NCBI GenBank assembly: GCA_948474755.1 | Contig: CAOLHI010000396.1 | Location: 603,362 to 667,361, forward strand | Direction of reading: 5' to 3' | Length of the DNA stretch: 64,000 bases | DNA from: Ctenosaura bakeri | Taxonomy: Eukaryota > Chordata > Lepidosauria > Squamata > Iguanidae | In this document: positions 33,037 to 45,359 of the stretch, piece after piece | Position numbering within the stretch: position 1 is the first letter of the stretch | How the letters are laid out: the number at the start of each line of letters is the position of its first letter | Made by a program: the position numbers and the translations under genes | Notes under the pieces: generated by a model | What the model was told of the DNA's origin: nothing | The model's database searches: none | What the model saw: the letters and a program-made list of their open reading frames with translations, nothing else

Positions 33037-33216
33037 GGCCATTTCCGCACGAGGCTGTTCTAGCGCGATGATTCCACTTTCAACCTCCTCTGGAATCCTG
33101 GGGTTTGCAGTTTCGGGAGGGGCCGGCCGGCCCCTCCCGAAACTGCAAACCCCAGGATTCCAGAGGAGGTTGAAAGTGGAATCATCGCGCTAGAACAGCC
33201 TCGTGCGGAAATGGCC
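33037..33216. mobile_element. Palindromic MITE, best-preserved copy, TSD CCA
   Basis: 180 bp, flanked by CCA at 33034-33036 and 33217-33219. The two 84-90-base arms are almost exact complements around ggccggccggcc. It is probably the youngest copy here and lies 640 bases inside TPD52L1 intron 1. Confidence 0.92.
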
Positions 33217-33219
33217 CCA

Positions 33220-34385
33220 GTTAAAATCCAAGCATGGCTATTCCGAGCTCCTCTTACTCTCCCCTGTTTCTTCTGCGTATTGAAATTGCAGTTACCTGCT
33301 TTTAAAACGTCCCGTTTTACATACACAGATCGAAAAACTTTCCTTCGGAAGTGTTTGCCTTTCTCTCTCGCACTGTATTATCTTTTCCTCCCCAGCTCTC
33401 AGATGAACGGGTTGACTACCTGTCACAAAAGTTCCTTTGTTGATTTTGTCTACACGAAAGAGGAAAACAATGGATGTGCTCGATTAGAAGCTCTTGCCGA
33501 CTTTGGGGGTGAAATCGCATTTAAAATACGTTCTCAAGTTTTATTCCACTAATGATTATCTGCTTAGTATATATAAAAACATCTTTCTATGAAGGCTATT
33601 GCAATATTATCTCTCTAGGGATTTGTTTGGACCCCTATGTAACAGGGTCAGCAGTATACAGCAAACTGTTGCAATATCTCTTAAATTTTACTGCTGCACA
33701 TATCAAATTTCTTGCTCTGTTGCTTTACCTATTTTTGCTACACTGACCAGTAGATTTCTTTATTTATTATTTCTGTCTGTATACTTTGTTTATGACGTAT
33801 TTTAAGCTTTTCAGCTGGAGATGGAAAAGCATTAAAATGCTTGTTATTTGTCAAAGAATAGCTAGTTAAATTTGACTTTTTCTGTGGTGTGCTTAGTTCT
33901 TAATGACCTCTGTCCTCACCCTGGAAACAGTAATCCTCTTCGTGTGACTCGGTCAATCTCATGTATAGTACTGGTTTTCTGGGCTTACAGAAATCGTTGG
34001 GAAATGCTTTTCATCTTGTATTTAAAAAAAATAAAATAAAAATGTCTAAAAAAAGTAATGTGGCATAAGTGGTTTGGTGATCCATCTGACTTAGATAATG
34101 CCACAAATCTAGAAAGATATATTTAGTCCATACAGATGTAATTTTTTTCCTGAAAAAGAAACATACATGAATCTTTCCCAATTGATACAATATAAATCAG
34201 TTCTTAGAGGTCCTTTTGTTTTTTTAAAAATAAAGCTGGTATCATTGTTACTCAGAAAAATGGAAGAGAAGTTCTTCAGGCTGATACATTAACTAATTGT
34301 TAGTCTTTCTTAATAAATTGTGTCTGTACCTTGACACCGTTTCATATATCACTGCTATGAATAAGCAGTCAAGTACAATACGCCT
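33220..34385. other. TPD52L1 intron 1, nothing clear
   Basis: AT-rich sequence without identifiable repeats or exons. Confidence 0.4.
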
Positions 34386-34845
34386 TCTATGAGTATGGAC
34401 AACCCTCCACATTCACGAGTTTCACTTTCACGAATTTGTTTATTTGTGAGTTTCTCCAATCCTCCCCCACCCCCACCTCAAGCTCTTCCACCAAGGGTAT
34501 CCTTCCCTCTTGGTGATTTCAATCAGGCCCTACAGCTCTTTAAAAAACTGCCTCTGGTCCTCTGCTGGCACCAGCCTCTGCCAGGCCAGCTAAGGATGGA
34601 TTGCAGTCCAATTTCTCAACACCATAACCCTCTCCCAGTGCCTCCTCTCTCGACAAGGGGGCAAGAGGAGGAAATATAGGACCACCATGACAACCCACAC
34701 TCTTTCCTTGACTTGAACTCTGGTATCAGTTCTCCTCACCCTTCACACACACACACATTTTAATATTAGCAGTTTTTTCATCTTTACAGGGGTCCTGGGC
34801 CCCTAACCCTGGTGAATGCGGTGGGCTGACTATACATATCTAGGA
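34386..34845. mobile_element. Putative non-autonomous DNA element
   Basis: Begins with 'caaccctccacattcacgag...tcacgaatttg' and ends with 'ggtgaatgcggtgggctgac'. Similar left ends occur at 50755 and 53821. The interior is C/T-rich with a (ca)n run. Exact ends and target duplication are unclear. Confidence 0.45.
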
Positions 34846-37800
34846 GCAAACATGTTGCACTTATTTGGACTTCCTTCAAAGTTAACATAAGATCAAGTTA
34901 TAATATTGTATACTGTGTATGCATCTATATGTATACATTAACTTTTGGTCCAGCAGCTGCAAAAATTTGTCAGCATGTACATGCATGTTCAGGAGCCATT
35001 GCCATTTCTAGAATTAATGCCCCAGTATGCACTCTGACACTATAAGGAGTGAAGTGATATCAAAGGTGGAGTTCAAGTGTATTAAATGCAATAGACAGTG
35101 AAAAGTTAGGGGCAGATACCATAAACACCTAGTTATATCAAGCATTTTGATCTGTGTGGCAACCATTCTTTGTGTTCTCAGTCAGACATAACTACTCCAA
35201 CAACCATTTTTAAGGTGTTCCTGTCCACTGACAGCTTCCTGTCAAGACTTTTCTTCTAATACATTCTGTCAGATTGGTGTATAAATGCTCTGTCATAAAT
35301 GATTCCCTGTAGGAGGACTTATGTGAGGTTGTGGAAATCCTTGATGACTGACCACACAATTAACTGCAATTCTTCTCTTTATGTGGCATTTAATTCCTTA
35401 TTGTCTAAAGTGATCGTCAAAGGCCAGAGCGTTCTAAGTTCACAATTCTTACCGAGATTTGGCAAAAGGAATTAGCTTTTAAACCCAAAATACATGTAAT
35501 GGCTAAGTAGCTAACAGGCTTTCTAAACATTGTGAGATATTATTTTAGACCTATAAAAGGATATTTAGTGTTCGTTTTGTGTTTGCCAAGAAAAGGTTGT
35601 GAGGCAGGGAAAACATGATTATAGTGTTCTATACCTGCGAACAATCATTTTCAAGTAAAAAGCACAACCCTTAAAGCTTTTGTGTAGTGCTGTGAAGAAG
35701 CTGATTAACCAAGTGAAAGGATTTTGAACAGCATTTCTTTGCTTGTCTAATAATTCTACCTCAGTAGCTGTATTTTTTCTCTCTTTAATGTTTTCATTTT
35801 GTCAATGATATTCATCAATAATACTATAGGGAATTAATTTTTTGCACAAAAATGTTTAATGATAATTGCATATTACAAATTTTTTTACAAACTTTGGTGG
35901 GTTCCAGTATCTAACTTGAGTTAACTTGCATGTCAGTGTCATTAACATCTAGGATATCATATCCTGCCAAAAGGTCTGTTGCACTTACAGCCTAGTTAGA
36001 TAAGATTAGGATATATATGAATAGGTTTTTATGTTTAAATGTTAGTTCCTACTGTGAGGAGAGTCATTCAGTTCAGGGGCATGGTGCTGAGGACATTAAA
36101 ATCCTGCCCTTGCCAAAGACTATGATCTTATCTCTTTTACAGGACAAGAGACAGAAAAACACGATGAACATTTCTCAAATGCCAGTATGGGCAACAATAT
36201 GACATATGTCAGTCCATTAAACGCATAGAGCTGTAACAACAATTTGGTATTCTGGAGGACTATAAAATTACTGTAAAATTGTTGGGTCAACAACTAGAGT
36301 ACAAATGGAGGGGAAAACCCCACTCCCCTTGTGGTACAAATATGAGGGCAAATATGAGAAGCTGGCATAGAGCAATGCTACTTACAGTGGTGATTATTGT
36401 ACTAGTGTTGGATTCTGAGCCATTGGCTGGCTGTCTCTGACAGTTTTCTAGGAAAGGAAGAAACAGTTGTATCCACTGGGCACAAATTAAGTGCTGGTTA
36501 CTGGCACATTGGAAAACAATAATTGTCAGTCCTTCCACATCAGATAGCTTGCCTTAGAGTATACTTGATCACAGCGGTGGCAGCAAAGAAATATTTTTGA
36601 TTGGTGAAAAGCCTTTCCTCAGTAAAATCAGGATATCAGATCGAACTCTCTTACCAGTTTGCAAAATCATTTGTATTCATACTGACCTGGATGCCATTTA
36701 CTTTGATAGAGTCAAAAATGGATTCAGAAAGGATTACCATCTGGACTTTAGGCATGACTAGATTCTTCGTGTGAAGCATGGTTCCCACTGCACTGAAAAA
36801 CGCAGGGGAAAAACTTAGATGTCTTGATCCTAGATCAATATCTAATGTAGTATTTTTGAGTAAGATATAGAAAAAGTGTTGGTTTCTTAACTCATGGTGC
36901 TGTTGAATGAAAGTAGTTACTTAGACCTAGTCCAATCTGTTTTCCAACTTGATTTTTTCTGTGGATAACATGCTGTAAAACAGACAGTGGAATATAGCCC
37001 TTTTAGTTCTCTTGTACCTTTCAGTAGCCTATTAGCCTTTGATACTCTTAGCTGTTGTATTTTTCTGTGACTCCTACTCAGGATAGGACTGGGAAACACT
37101 ATGTTAACACTAAATCCTATCCTTTCTCAAAGGATATATATAGGGCTAGAGAACTCCTAATCTACCCTATGGCCCATTGACTTTTTGGTTGCCTTAGTGT
37201 TTTCCCTTTTTGTCCTCTAGTCTTTAAAAACATATAGATGAAGCTACTGGGTGGAAGTAATCCAGAGGTTTCCACCAAAGTGTCATCCAGTTAGTCTCAT
37301 GGAGGGTGTGGGAATTCTGAACAGGGATCTTGACACAGTTTTGATATAGATGAAGGCAAACAAACTAGTGCTTTATCTAGATAAAATAGAAAGATAAAAT
37401 AGATAGATTGTGGGTAAGGCAACCTATTGATTTGGATGAAAGTATGAGACCATTGTTGGGTAGGATTGCATGAAGGACCAAGTTTATAGTCTGTGGGTTC
37501 TCCTGAACTTGGTGCTTTTTAAGAAGACCCTAGGAGTTTTGGTTACTACATTTGAAATTGCAGGCAATGACTGACATTTTTCTCATCATTATTACAGTCA
37601 TCATCTAATGCTGGTGATGGTGGTGGTGGTAATGATGATGGTAACTAGTTCATCATTCACTGGCAAATTGATAATATTTTTGTCTCATTTTACCATGAGG
37701 CAGGATATCCTCTTGTAACAAATTTTCTGATCTGCTAATTTCGTGTTAATAAGCAATAGCAAAGGTTGCCTTTTTCCTAATGAGCACAGTAATTATATTG

Positions 37801-38600
37801 TGTCTAGCTAAAATACTGTCATGAGTTTTCTGTCAGATTTTAATGAGTTGCCTTTCAGTGTGGGTTGCCCTGAGGCAAAGGGGTTTTGATAGCCCATGAT
37901 GTACCGCTGATATGTCTCCATGGGAGCTAAGAAGGCCTAGGCTTAGCTGATCCTCAGAAGAGATCTCATCTGGATTCTGTCTGCCAGCCAAGGAGAAAGG
38001 TCACAGTATCTCTGCATGAACAACAGATTGAAGTTTGCATGTCATGGGAAAAAAACCTCATCTGTATGTTGTTTTCTGTGAGTTTGGGCTCTGTAAGCAT
38101 TTTATGGTGCTGGTTGTCTTTCTTGGCCCGTTGAACAAATCTTGCAAAGAAAATCCTATGATTAGGTAGCCTTAGGACTGCACATTACAAACAAATAAAC
38201 AGATTATCATCCCAAAAATCCAATGTAGGAGAAACAGATTTTTTGCTCTCAGCTGGAGTGTTTCAGCTATGGTCCTATCTGTGTCTATTGACAAATATAA
38301 ATATCTTTAAAAGTCTATAAGCTTCCTTTCAGAGGAAATTAAACTTGATTAGCTGTTGTTCCCTTGGAACATCTTACAACTCAGATAGCGAAGCTGAGTG
38401 TAACAAGACATTCGTTTCGACAGTTCTTCGTGTGGATTCTTGTTTCCTAGAAGGAGTTGTTTTTGCTGAACTTCTTTACCATAGCTCATCACGTAGGTGA
38501 TTTTATACCTTGTTGGCATGAGTCAGTAAATATTTGTGTAATCAGAAGTTCAGTTAGATTTGCATCCTTGTAAGTGTATGATTTGTGCTATCATTATCAG
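34846..38600. other. TPD52L1 intron 1, mostly unique
   Basis: No exon or transposon recognised. A short trinucleotide-like stretch (tggtgatggtggtggtgg, then aatgatgatgg) lies near 37610-37640. Confidence 0.4.
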
Positions 38601-38619
38601 TAAACAATAAATTTGGACA

Positions 38620-39366
38620 GCATATTTTCAAATATCTTTGTGTGTTTATTTGATTCAAGGTATAGTTTACATGGGAATCAGTTTGGAGCAAGATTTTTGT
38701 TCATTGCCAGAACACCTGCATTTTCTGTTATTATACTTGTTTCTATCTTTCCCTTTTCCCAGTTCAGAACTCAAAGCTTAGAACAAGTTAAAGCACATTT
38801 TTTAAAAATCACAGTATACAAATTAAAACAAGATTAAACAATTTAACAGAATTAAACCAGATGAAGATATATATCATTAGACACACAAGCACACACATCA
38901 GCATAACAAATTAGAAAGATCTAGCATGTTGTTTAGGTGAGACAGGCGTTATACAGTCACATATTGAATGCCTGCTGAAACAGAAAAGTTTTTACTAGAG
39001 AGGGTGCCAAACTAACTTCTCTGATAAGAGAGTCCCGGAGCCTGGGGCAGCCACTGACAAGGGTGGTGAGATAGAGAGAAGGACCTCCCCAGTGGATCTT
39101 AAAGCACAGTCTGGTTCATAATGCAAAATACAGCCCTTCTAATAACCCGGACCTTAGCCATATAGGACTTTATAGGTCAAAACCAGCACTTTGAATTATG
39201 CCTGGAAATGTACGAGCAGCCGGTGCAACAAGGGAGTTGTGTGTTCCCTGCAGCCAGCCCAGTCCCAGTTAGTAATCTGACTGCAGCTCTTTGGCCCAGT
39301 TGAAGTTTCCAAGCTCTCTTTAAAAGCAGCCCCACTTAGAGTACATTCCAGTAATCCAGCTGGGAT
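38620..39366 (-). mobile_element. L2-like LINE fragment, first part (3' side)
   Basis: Matches the 20000-21250 element in layout and wording ('cactttgaattatgcc', 'gtaatccagctgggat'). It is interrupted at 39366 by a CR1 and resumes at 41474. Frames are broken. Confidence 0.6.
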
Positions 39367-41473
39367 CATAGAATCATAGAATCATAGAATCATAGAAATG
39401 TAGAGTTGGAAGAGACCACACGGGCCACATGCAGGAACACCCTCAAAGCACTCCCAACAGATGGCCATCTAGCCTCTGCTTAAAAACCTCCAAGGAAGGA
39501 GACTCCACTACACTCCGAGGCAGCATATTCCACTGCTGGACAACCCTGACTGTCAGGAAGTTCTTCCTGAGGCTCAGGTGGAATCTCCTTTCCTGCAGCT
39601 TGAATCCATTGCTCCTTGTCCTGGTCTCTGGAGTAGCAGAAGACAAGCCCTCTCCTTCCTCAACATAACATCCCTTCAAATATTTAAACATGGCTATCAT
39701 GTCCCCTCTTAACCTTCTCTTCTGCAGACTAAACATACCCAGCTCTCTAAGTCTATCTTCATAGGGCATGGCTTCCAGGCCTCTCACCATTTTGGTCGCC
39801 CTCCTCTGGACTTGCTCCAGCTTGACCATGTCCTTCTTGAATTGGGGTGCCCAGAACTGGACACAGTATTCAAGATGAGGTCTAACCAAAGCAGAGTAGA
39901 GTGGTACCAGTACCTCCCTCAATCTAGACACCATACTCCTATTGATGCATCTGAGAATTGCATTGGCTTTCTTGGCTGCCGCATCACACTGCTGACTCAT
40001 GTTCAGCTTGTGGTCTATGAAGACTCCTAGATCCCTTTCGCATGTACTGCTATCCAGCCACATGTCCCTCACCCTATATTTCTGTATTCCATTTTTTCTA
40101 CCTAAATGTAAGACCTTACACTTCTCTCTGTTGAATTTCATTTTGTTACCTTGACTCAGCTCTCCAATCTATCCAGGTCATTTTGAATTTTGATCCTATC
40201 CTCTGGCGTATTATCAACCCCTCCCAATTTGGTGTCATCTACAAATTTGATGAGCATGCCCTCTATTCCTTCATCCAAGTCGTTGATAAAAAATATTGAA
40301 CAGCACTGGGCCCAGGATAGAACCCTGTGGCACCCCACTAGTCACTTCTCTCCAGGATGAAAAGCAGCCATTGGTGATCACCCTTTGGGTTCGGTCGGTC
40401 AACCAAATACAAATCCAACTAACGGTAGCCCTGTCCAGCCCACATTTTACCAGCTTCATTGCAAGAATGTCATGGGGAACTTTTTCAAAGGCCTTACTGA
40501 AATCAAGATATGCTACATCCACAGAATTCCCTTCATCTATCAAGCTAGTAACTCTATCATAAAAAGAGATAAGATTAGTCTGGCATGACTTATTTTTGAG
40601 AAATCCATATTGACTTCTCGTGATTACCGCATTGCTTTCTAAGTGATTAGAAACTGACTCCTGAATGATCTGCTCCAGGATCTTTCCAGGCACTGATGTC
40701 AGGCTGACTGGGTGATAATTATTTGGGTCCTCTTTTTTTCCCTTCTTGAAGATGGGGACAACATTTGCTCTCTTCCAGTCTGCTCCTACCTTCTACCTCA
40801 TTAACAAGGTCATCCCTGTTGGTCAGGATCAGGTCTAGAATATTTGATCCCCTTATGGCCTCTTCCACCTTCTGCACCATGAAGTTGTCTGCAAGACAAG
40901 CAGGAAACTTGCTGGACCTTGCTGTCTTGGCAGAGTTTGACTGCCAGCATATATCCGGTTAATTGAAATCTCCTATTATTACTGTATCTCTCCTTTTTGA
41001 ATGTACAGCCATTTGGTTGAGGAAGGCGTCATCCAAGTCCTCAGCCTGGGTTGGAGGTCTGTAGTAAACCCCCGCCAGAATATCCCTATTGTTTCTCGCT
41101 TCCTTAATTCTTACCCAAATGCTCTCGACCTGGCTTTCTGGGTTTAAGTCCCGGATCTCTTCACAGGTGAAAATATCCTTGACATACAAGGCTATTCCTC
41201 CTCCTTTCTTGTTTGGTCTATTTTTACAAAATAGGCTATACCCCTCTATTCCTATATTCCAATCATGAGACTCATCCCACCACGTCTCAGTGATACCTAT
41301 CAAATCGTATTTATTTTGTTGTATTAGGAGTTCAAGTTCATCCTGCTTGTTTCCCATACTCCATGCATTAGTGTAGAGACACTTAAGTCCCCAGACCCTT
41401 CCTGAAAGTCCTGTACTATTGTTTCTACTCCTCCCACCATTGGCCGCTTGTACTAAATGTAATGTAACGAAAT
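39367..41473 (-). mobile_element. CR1 LINE, 5'-truncated, about 2.1 kb
   Basis: Minus strand. The 3' end is the (atcataga)n tail at 39367-39398. ORF2 remnants read back from there: the C-terminal region (39443-40141, 232 residues open), the RT motif FVDD-containing part (40156-40338), the RT fingers/palm (40271-40693) and the endonuclease part (40959-41370, with ITETWWDESHD and IIGDFN). A frameshift or stop separates each block, so it cannot encode an active protein. It is flanked by GGGAT at 39362-39366 and 41474-41478, inside an older LINE. Confidence 0.9.
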
Positions 41474-41840
41474 GGGATGTAACTAAAGTATGTGTCACTG
41501 AGGCCAGATTTGACATCACAGGGAACAGACACAGCTGGTGCACAAGCGTCAACTATACAAATGTACTCCTGGCCACCGCTGAAACCTGACCTTCCAGGCT
41601 CAGCACACCCAAGCTGCAGACCTCTGTCTTCAGGTGGAGCATAATTCCATCCAGCACAGGCTGAATCCCTGTTCTCTGATCTGCCTTTCAACTGACCAGG
41701 AGTAACTTCAGCTTATCTGGTTTAAATTTCAATTTGTTCACACTCAACCAGTCCATTAATGAAGAAAGGCACCAATTTAAGACCAAAACAGCTTCCCTGG
41801 CTTATGGTGGAAAAAAGTAATGTAGTTGGGTGTTATCTAC
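41474..41840 (-). mobile_element. L2-like LINE fragment, second part
   Basis: Continues the element interrupted at 39366: 'gggatgtaactaaagtatgtgtc' matches 'gggatgtaaataaaacatatgtc' at 21067. Confidence 0.55.
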
Positions 41841-41854
41841 ATACAGATTGCATA

Positions 41855-42090
41855 CTGTAGTCTGGTGTTGTGGTTTGAGTGTTAGATTGAGACTCTGGAG
41901 AACAGAGTTTGGATCACTACTCAGCCATGGAAACCCACTAAACATCCTTGTGCAAGATCTAGTCTCTCAGCCTAAGATGAAGGCAATGGCAAACCTTCTC
42001 TGAATATATCTTTCAAAGAAGACCCTAGGATAAATTCTCTTCGTTTTCTTTTCAAGAAAATCCTTGTAGTCGCTTGAAGGGACATGCCAA
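41855..42090 (+). mobile_element. tRNA-type SINE, diverged
   Basis: Same family as at 30365: 'ggtttgagtgttagattgag', 'agccatggaaacccac', 'gaaggcaatggcaaacc', and the 'gtcgcttgaagg' tail. Many substitutions. Confidence 0.7.
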
Positions 42091-42557
42091 CAACAAAGTA
42101 TATCTGGATCTTGTAGGTGGGAAATATCATGATGATGATGCCATAGTAAATCTGGGACAAACATTAAGGTTTTGGTTAGATCTTGTATTTTTAGTGTTGC
42201 TTTTAAGCACTTTTGAGGCCTCATATAGCAAGTAGAATTACAATGTTTCTTAACTTGAAAATATTGTTTCACTTTTGTGAGCAGACAGCCTGTGTTTGGC
42301 TGCAGTTCCTCTCATTTGTGGATGAAGCATTTAACAAGCATCTGGTAAGTCCAACAGGAGATTGCCCTTCTGTGCCATCACCCTTTCTTTTCTTTTTGTA
42401 CAAGGTTTGTAACATAGAAGTTCCAATATATGTGTGCTATGCATATGATTTTTGTTTCCTCTTAGCTGTGAATATATTCTGAATCCGAGTAAAAGTTCCT
42501 TCCCTGGAAATGATAGAGGTATAACTGAAAATTTGATTGACTCTTCCTTGTAAATAA

Positions 42558-45350
42558 ATCATAGAATCATAGAGTTGGAAGAGACCACAAGGGGTCATCC
42601 AGTCCAACCCCTGCCATGCAGGAACACATATCAAAGCACTCCCAATAGATGGCCATCCAGCCTCTGCTTAAAAACCTCCAAAGAAGGAGACTCCACCACA
42701 CGCCAAAGCAGAATATTCCACTGCCAGACAGCTCTGACCATCAGGAAGTTCTTCCTGAGGTTCAAGGTGGACAACCTCCAGCTTGAATCCATTGCTCCTT
42801 GTCCTAGTCTTTGGAGCAGCAGAAAACAAGCCTGCTTCCTCCTTGACATGATATCCCTTCAGATTTTTAAACATGGCTATCATGTCCCCTCTCTTCTGCA
42901 TGTCCCCTTCTCTTCTGCAGACTAAACATAGCCAGCTCCCTAAGCCGCTCCTCATAGGACACGGCTTCCAGATCCTTCACCATTTTGGTCGCCCTCCTCT
43001 GGACACATTCCAACTTGTCGATAACCTTCTTGAATTGAGGTGCCCAGAACTGGGCACAGGATTCCAAATGAGGTCTAACCAAAGCAGAATAGAGTGGTAC
43101 CATCACCTCCCTCGATCTAGACTCCATTCTCCTACTGATGCGACCAAGAATCGCATTGGCTTTCTTGGCCATCACATCACACTGCTGACTCATGTTCAGC
43201 TTGTGATCTACCAAGACTCCTAGATCCCTTTCACACGTACTGTTATCCAGTCATGTGTCTCCCATCTTATATTTGTGCATTCCATTTTTTCTGCCTAAGT
43301 GCAGGACCTGACATTTCTCTCTGTTGAAATTCATTTTGTTAGCTTTGGCCCAGCTCTCCAATCTGTCAAGGTCATTTTGAATTTTGATCTTGTCCTCCGG
43401 AGTATTATCAACCCCTCCCAATTTGGTGTCATCTGCAAATTTGATCAGCATGCCCTCTACTCCTTCATCCAAGTCATTGATGAAGATAGCACTGGGCCCA
43501 CAACAGAACCCCCTGGCACCCCGCTAGTCACTTCTCTCCAGGATGAAAAGCAGCCATTGGTGAACACCCTTTGGGTTCATTCGGTCAACTAGTTACAAAT
43601 CTACCTGACAGTAGCCCTGTCCAGGCTGCATTTTGCTAGCTTCTTTGCAAGAATGTCATGGGGAACTTTGTCAAAAGCCTCACTGAAATCAAGATATGCC
43701 ACGTCCACAGCATTCCCTTCATCTGTCAAGCTTGTAACTCTATTGTAAAAAGAGATAAGATTAGTCTGGCACATTATTTTTGAGAAATCCGTGTTGACTT
43801 TTAGTGATTATGGCATTGCTTTCTAAGTAATTATAAACTGTCTGTTTAATGATCTGCTCTAGGATCTTTCCTGGTATTGATGTCAGGCTGACCAGGCGAT
43901 AATTACTTGGGTCCTCTTTTTTCCCCCTTTTGAAGATGGGGGACAACATTTGCCCTTCTCCAGTCTGCTGGGACTCCTCATATTCTCCAAGAGTTCTCAA
44001 AGATTATTGCAAGTGGTTCAGAAATGACTTCTGCCAGTTCTATTAATATCCTTTGGTGTAATTCATCTGGCCCTGGAGACTTGAATTAATCTAGTTTAGC
44101 CAGGTATTCCTGTACTACTTCTCTACCTATTCTGTGCTGCATTTCCCCCCCTTCCACACCTGCTCCCCACCCCCCAGATTTAGTACTTTTGAGAGAAAAC
44201 TGAAGCAAAAAAGGTGTTGAGCAGTTCTACCATTTCTGTTCCCCCCATTGGTAATTGGCCATCTTCTCCACGCAGCAACCGTGTCATTTCCTTTTTTTTT
44301 CCTTTTGCTGCAGACATATCTAAAAAAGCTCTTTTTATTGTTTTTAATGTCTCTGACAAGCCTGAGTTCATTCTACACTTTAGCTTTCTGACTTTCTCCC
44401 TACATATCCTGGCTATTTGCTTGAATTCCTCTTTGGTGGCTTCACGATTCTTCCATTTCCTTTACATGTTTCTTTTAACACTTAGCTCAGCTGAGAGTTC
44501 TTTCATCAACCATTCCAGTTTCTTTAGGCATCTGCCATTTTTCCTCCTTATTGGCACAGTTTTAAATTGTGCCTTCAGTATCTCACTTGTGAGAAACTTC
44601 CATCTGTCATGAACTCCTTCTTCTTTCAGTATTCTTGACCACGGAGTTTCAGCAAGTAACTCTCTAAGTTTATAGAAATCAGCTTTTTAAAAGTCTAGAA
44701 TGCATATCTGGCTACACTTGGCTTCTCCTTCCCACTGAATGAGAAATTCCAATAGAGTATGATCACTCCTCCCTAAGGATCCCACCACCTCCACCTCAAC
44801 AACAAGGTCATCCCTGTTGGTCAAGATCAGATCTAAAATAGTTGATCCCCTTGTCACTTCTTCCAGCTTCTGGACCTTGAAATTATCTGCTTGTCAAGCT
44901 AGGAACCTGTTGGACCTTGCGGTCTTGGCAGAGTTTGACTGCCAACATATATCAGGATAGTTGAAATCTCTCATTACTACTGCATCTCTCCTATTTGAAT
45001 GTGTGGTCATCTGCTCCAGGAAGGCATCCAAATCCTCAGGCTGGCCTGGAGGCCTGTAGCAATCCCCCATAATCACATCCCTATTGTTTCTCGCTCCCTT
45101 AATTCTTACCCAGATGCTCTCAACCTAGCTTCCTGGATTTAAGTCACAGATCTCCTCACAGGTGAAAACATCCTTGACATTATAAGGCTACTCCTTCTTT
45201 CTTGTTTGATCTATTTCTGCAAAATAGGTTATACCCCCCCATTCCTCCATTCCAATCGTGAGACTCATCCCACCAGGTTTCAGTGATGCCTATTAAATCA
45301 TATTTATTTTGTTGTATTAAGAGTTTGAGTTCATCCTGCTTATTTCCCTT
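42558..45350 (-). mobile_element. CR1 LINE, 5'-truncated, about 2.8 kb
   Basis: Minus strand, with its 3' tail at 42558. Pieces of ORF2 are recognisable in order: C-terminal part (42631-43214), FADD-type RT motif (43251-43472), RT fingers (43640-44000), linker (44180-44371) and endonuclease remnant (44894-45076). Many indels and stops. It is a separate insertion from the CR1 at 39367 and keeps the linker region that the other copy lacks. Confidence 0.88.
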
Positions 45351-45359
45351 GCAAGACTA

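Noticed and set aside
11011..33216. Repeated palindromes as a CRISPR array
   Set aside because: The repeats are long fold-backs scattered at irregular intervals in vertebrate DNA, with target duplications.
39443..40141. A 232-codon host protein gene on the minus strand
   Set aside because: It is the C-terminal part of CR1 ORF2, with the CR1 3' tail right behind it.
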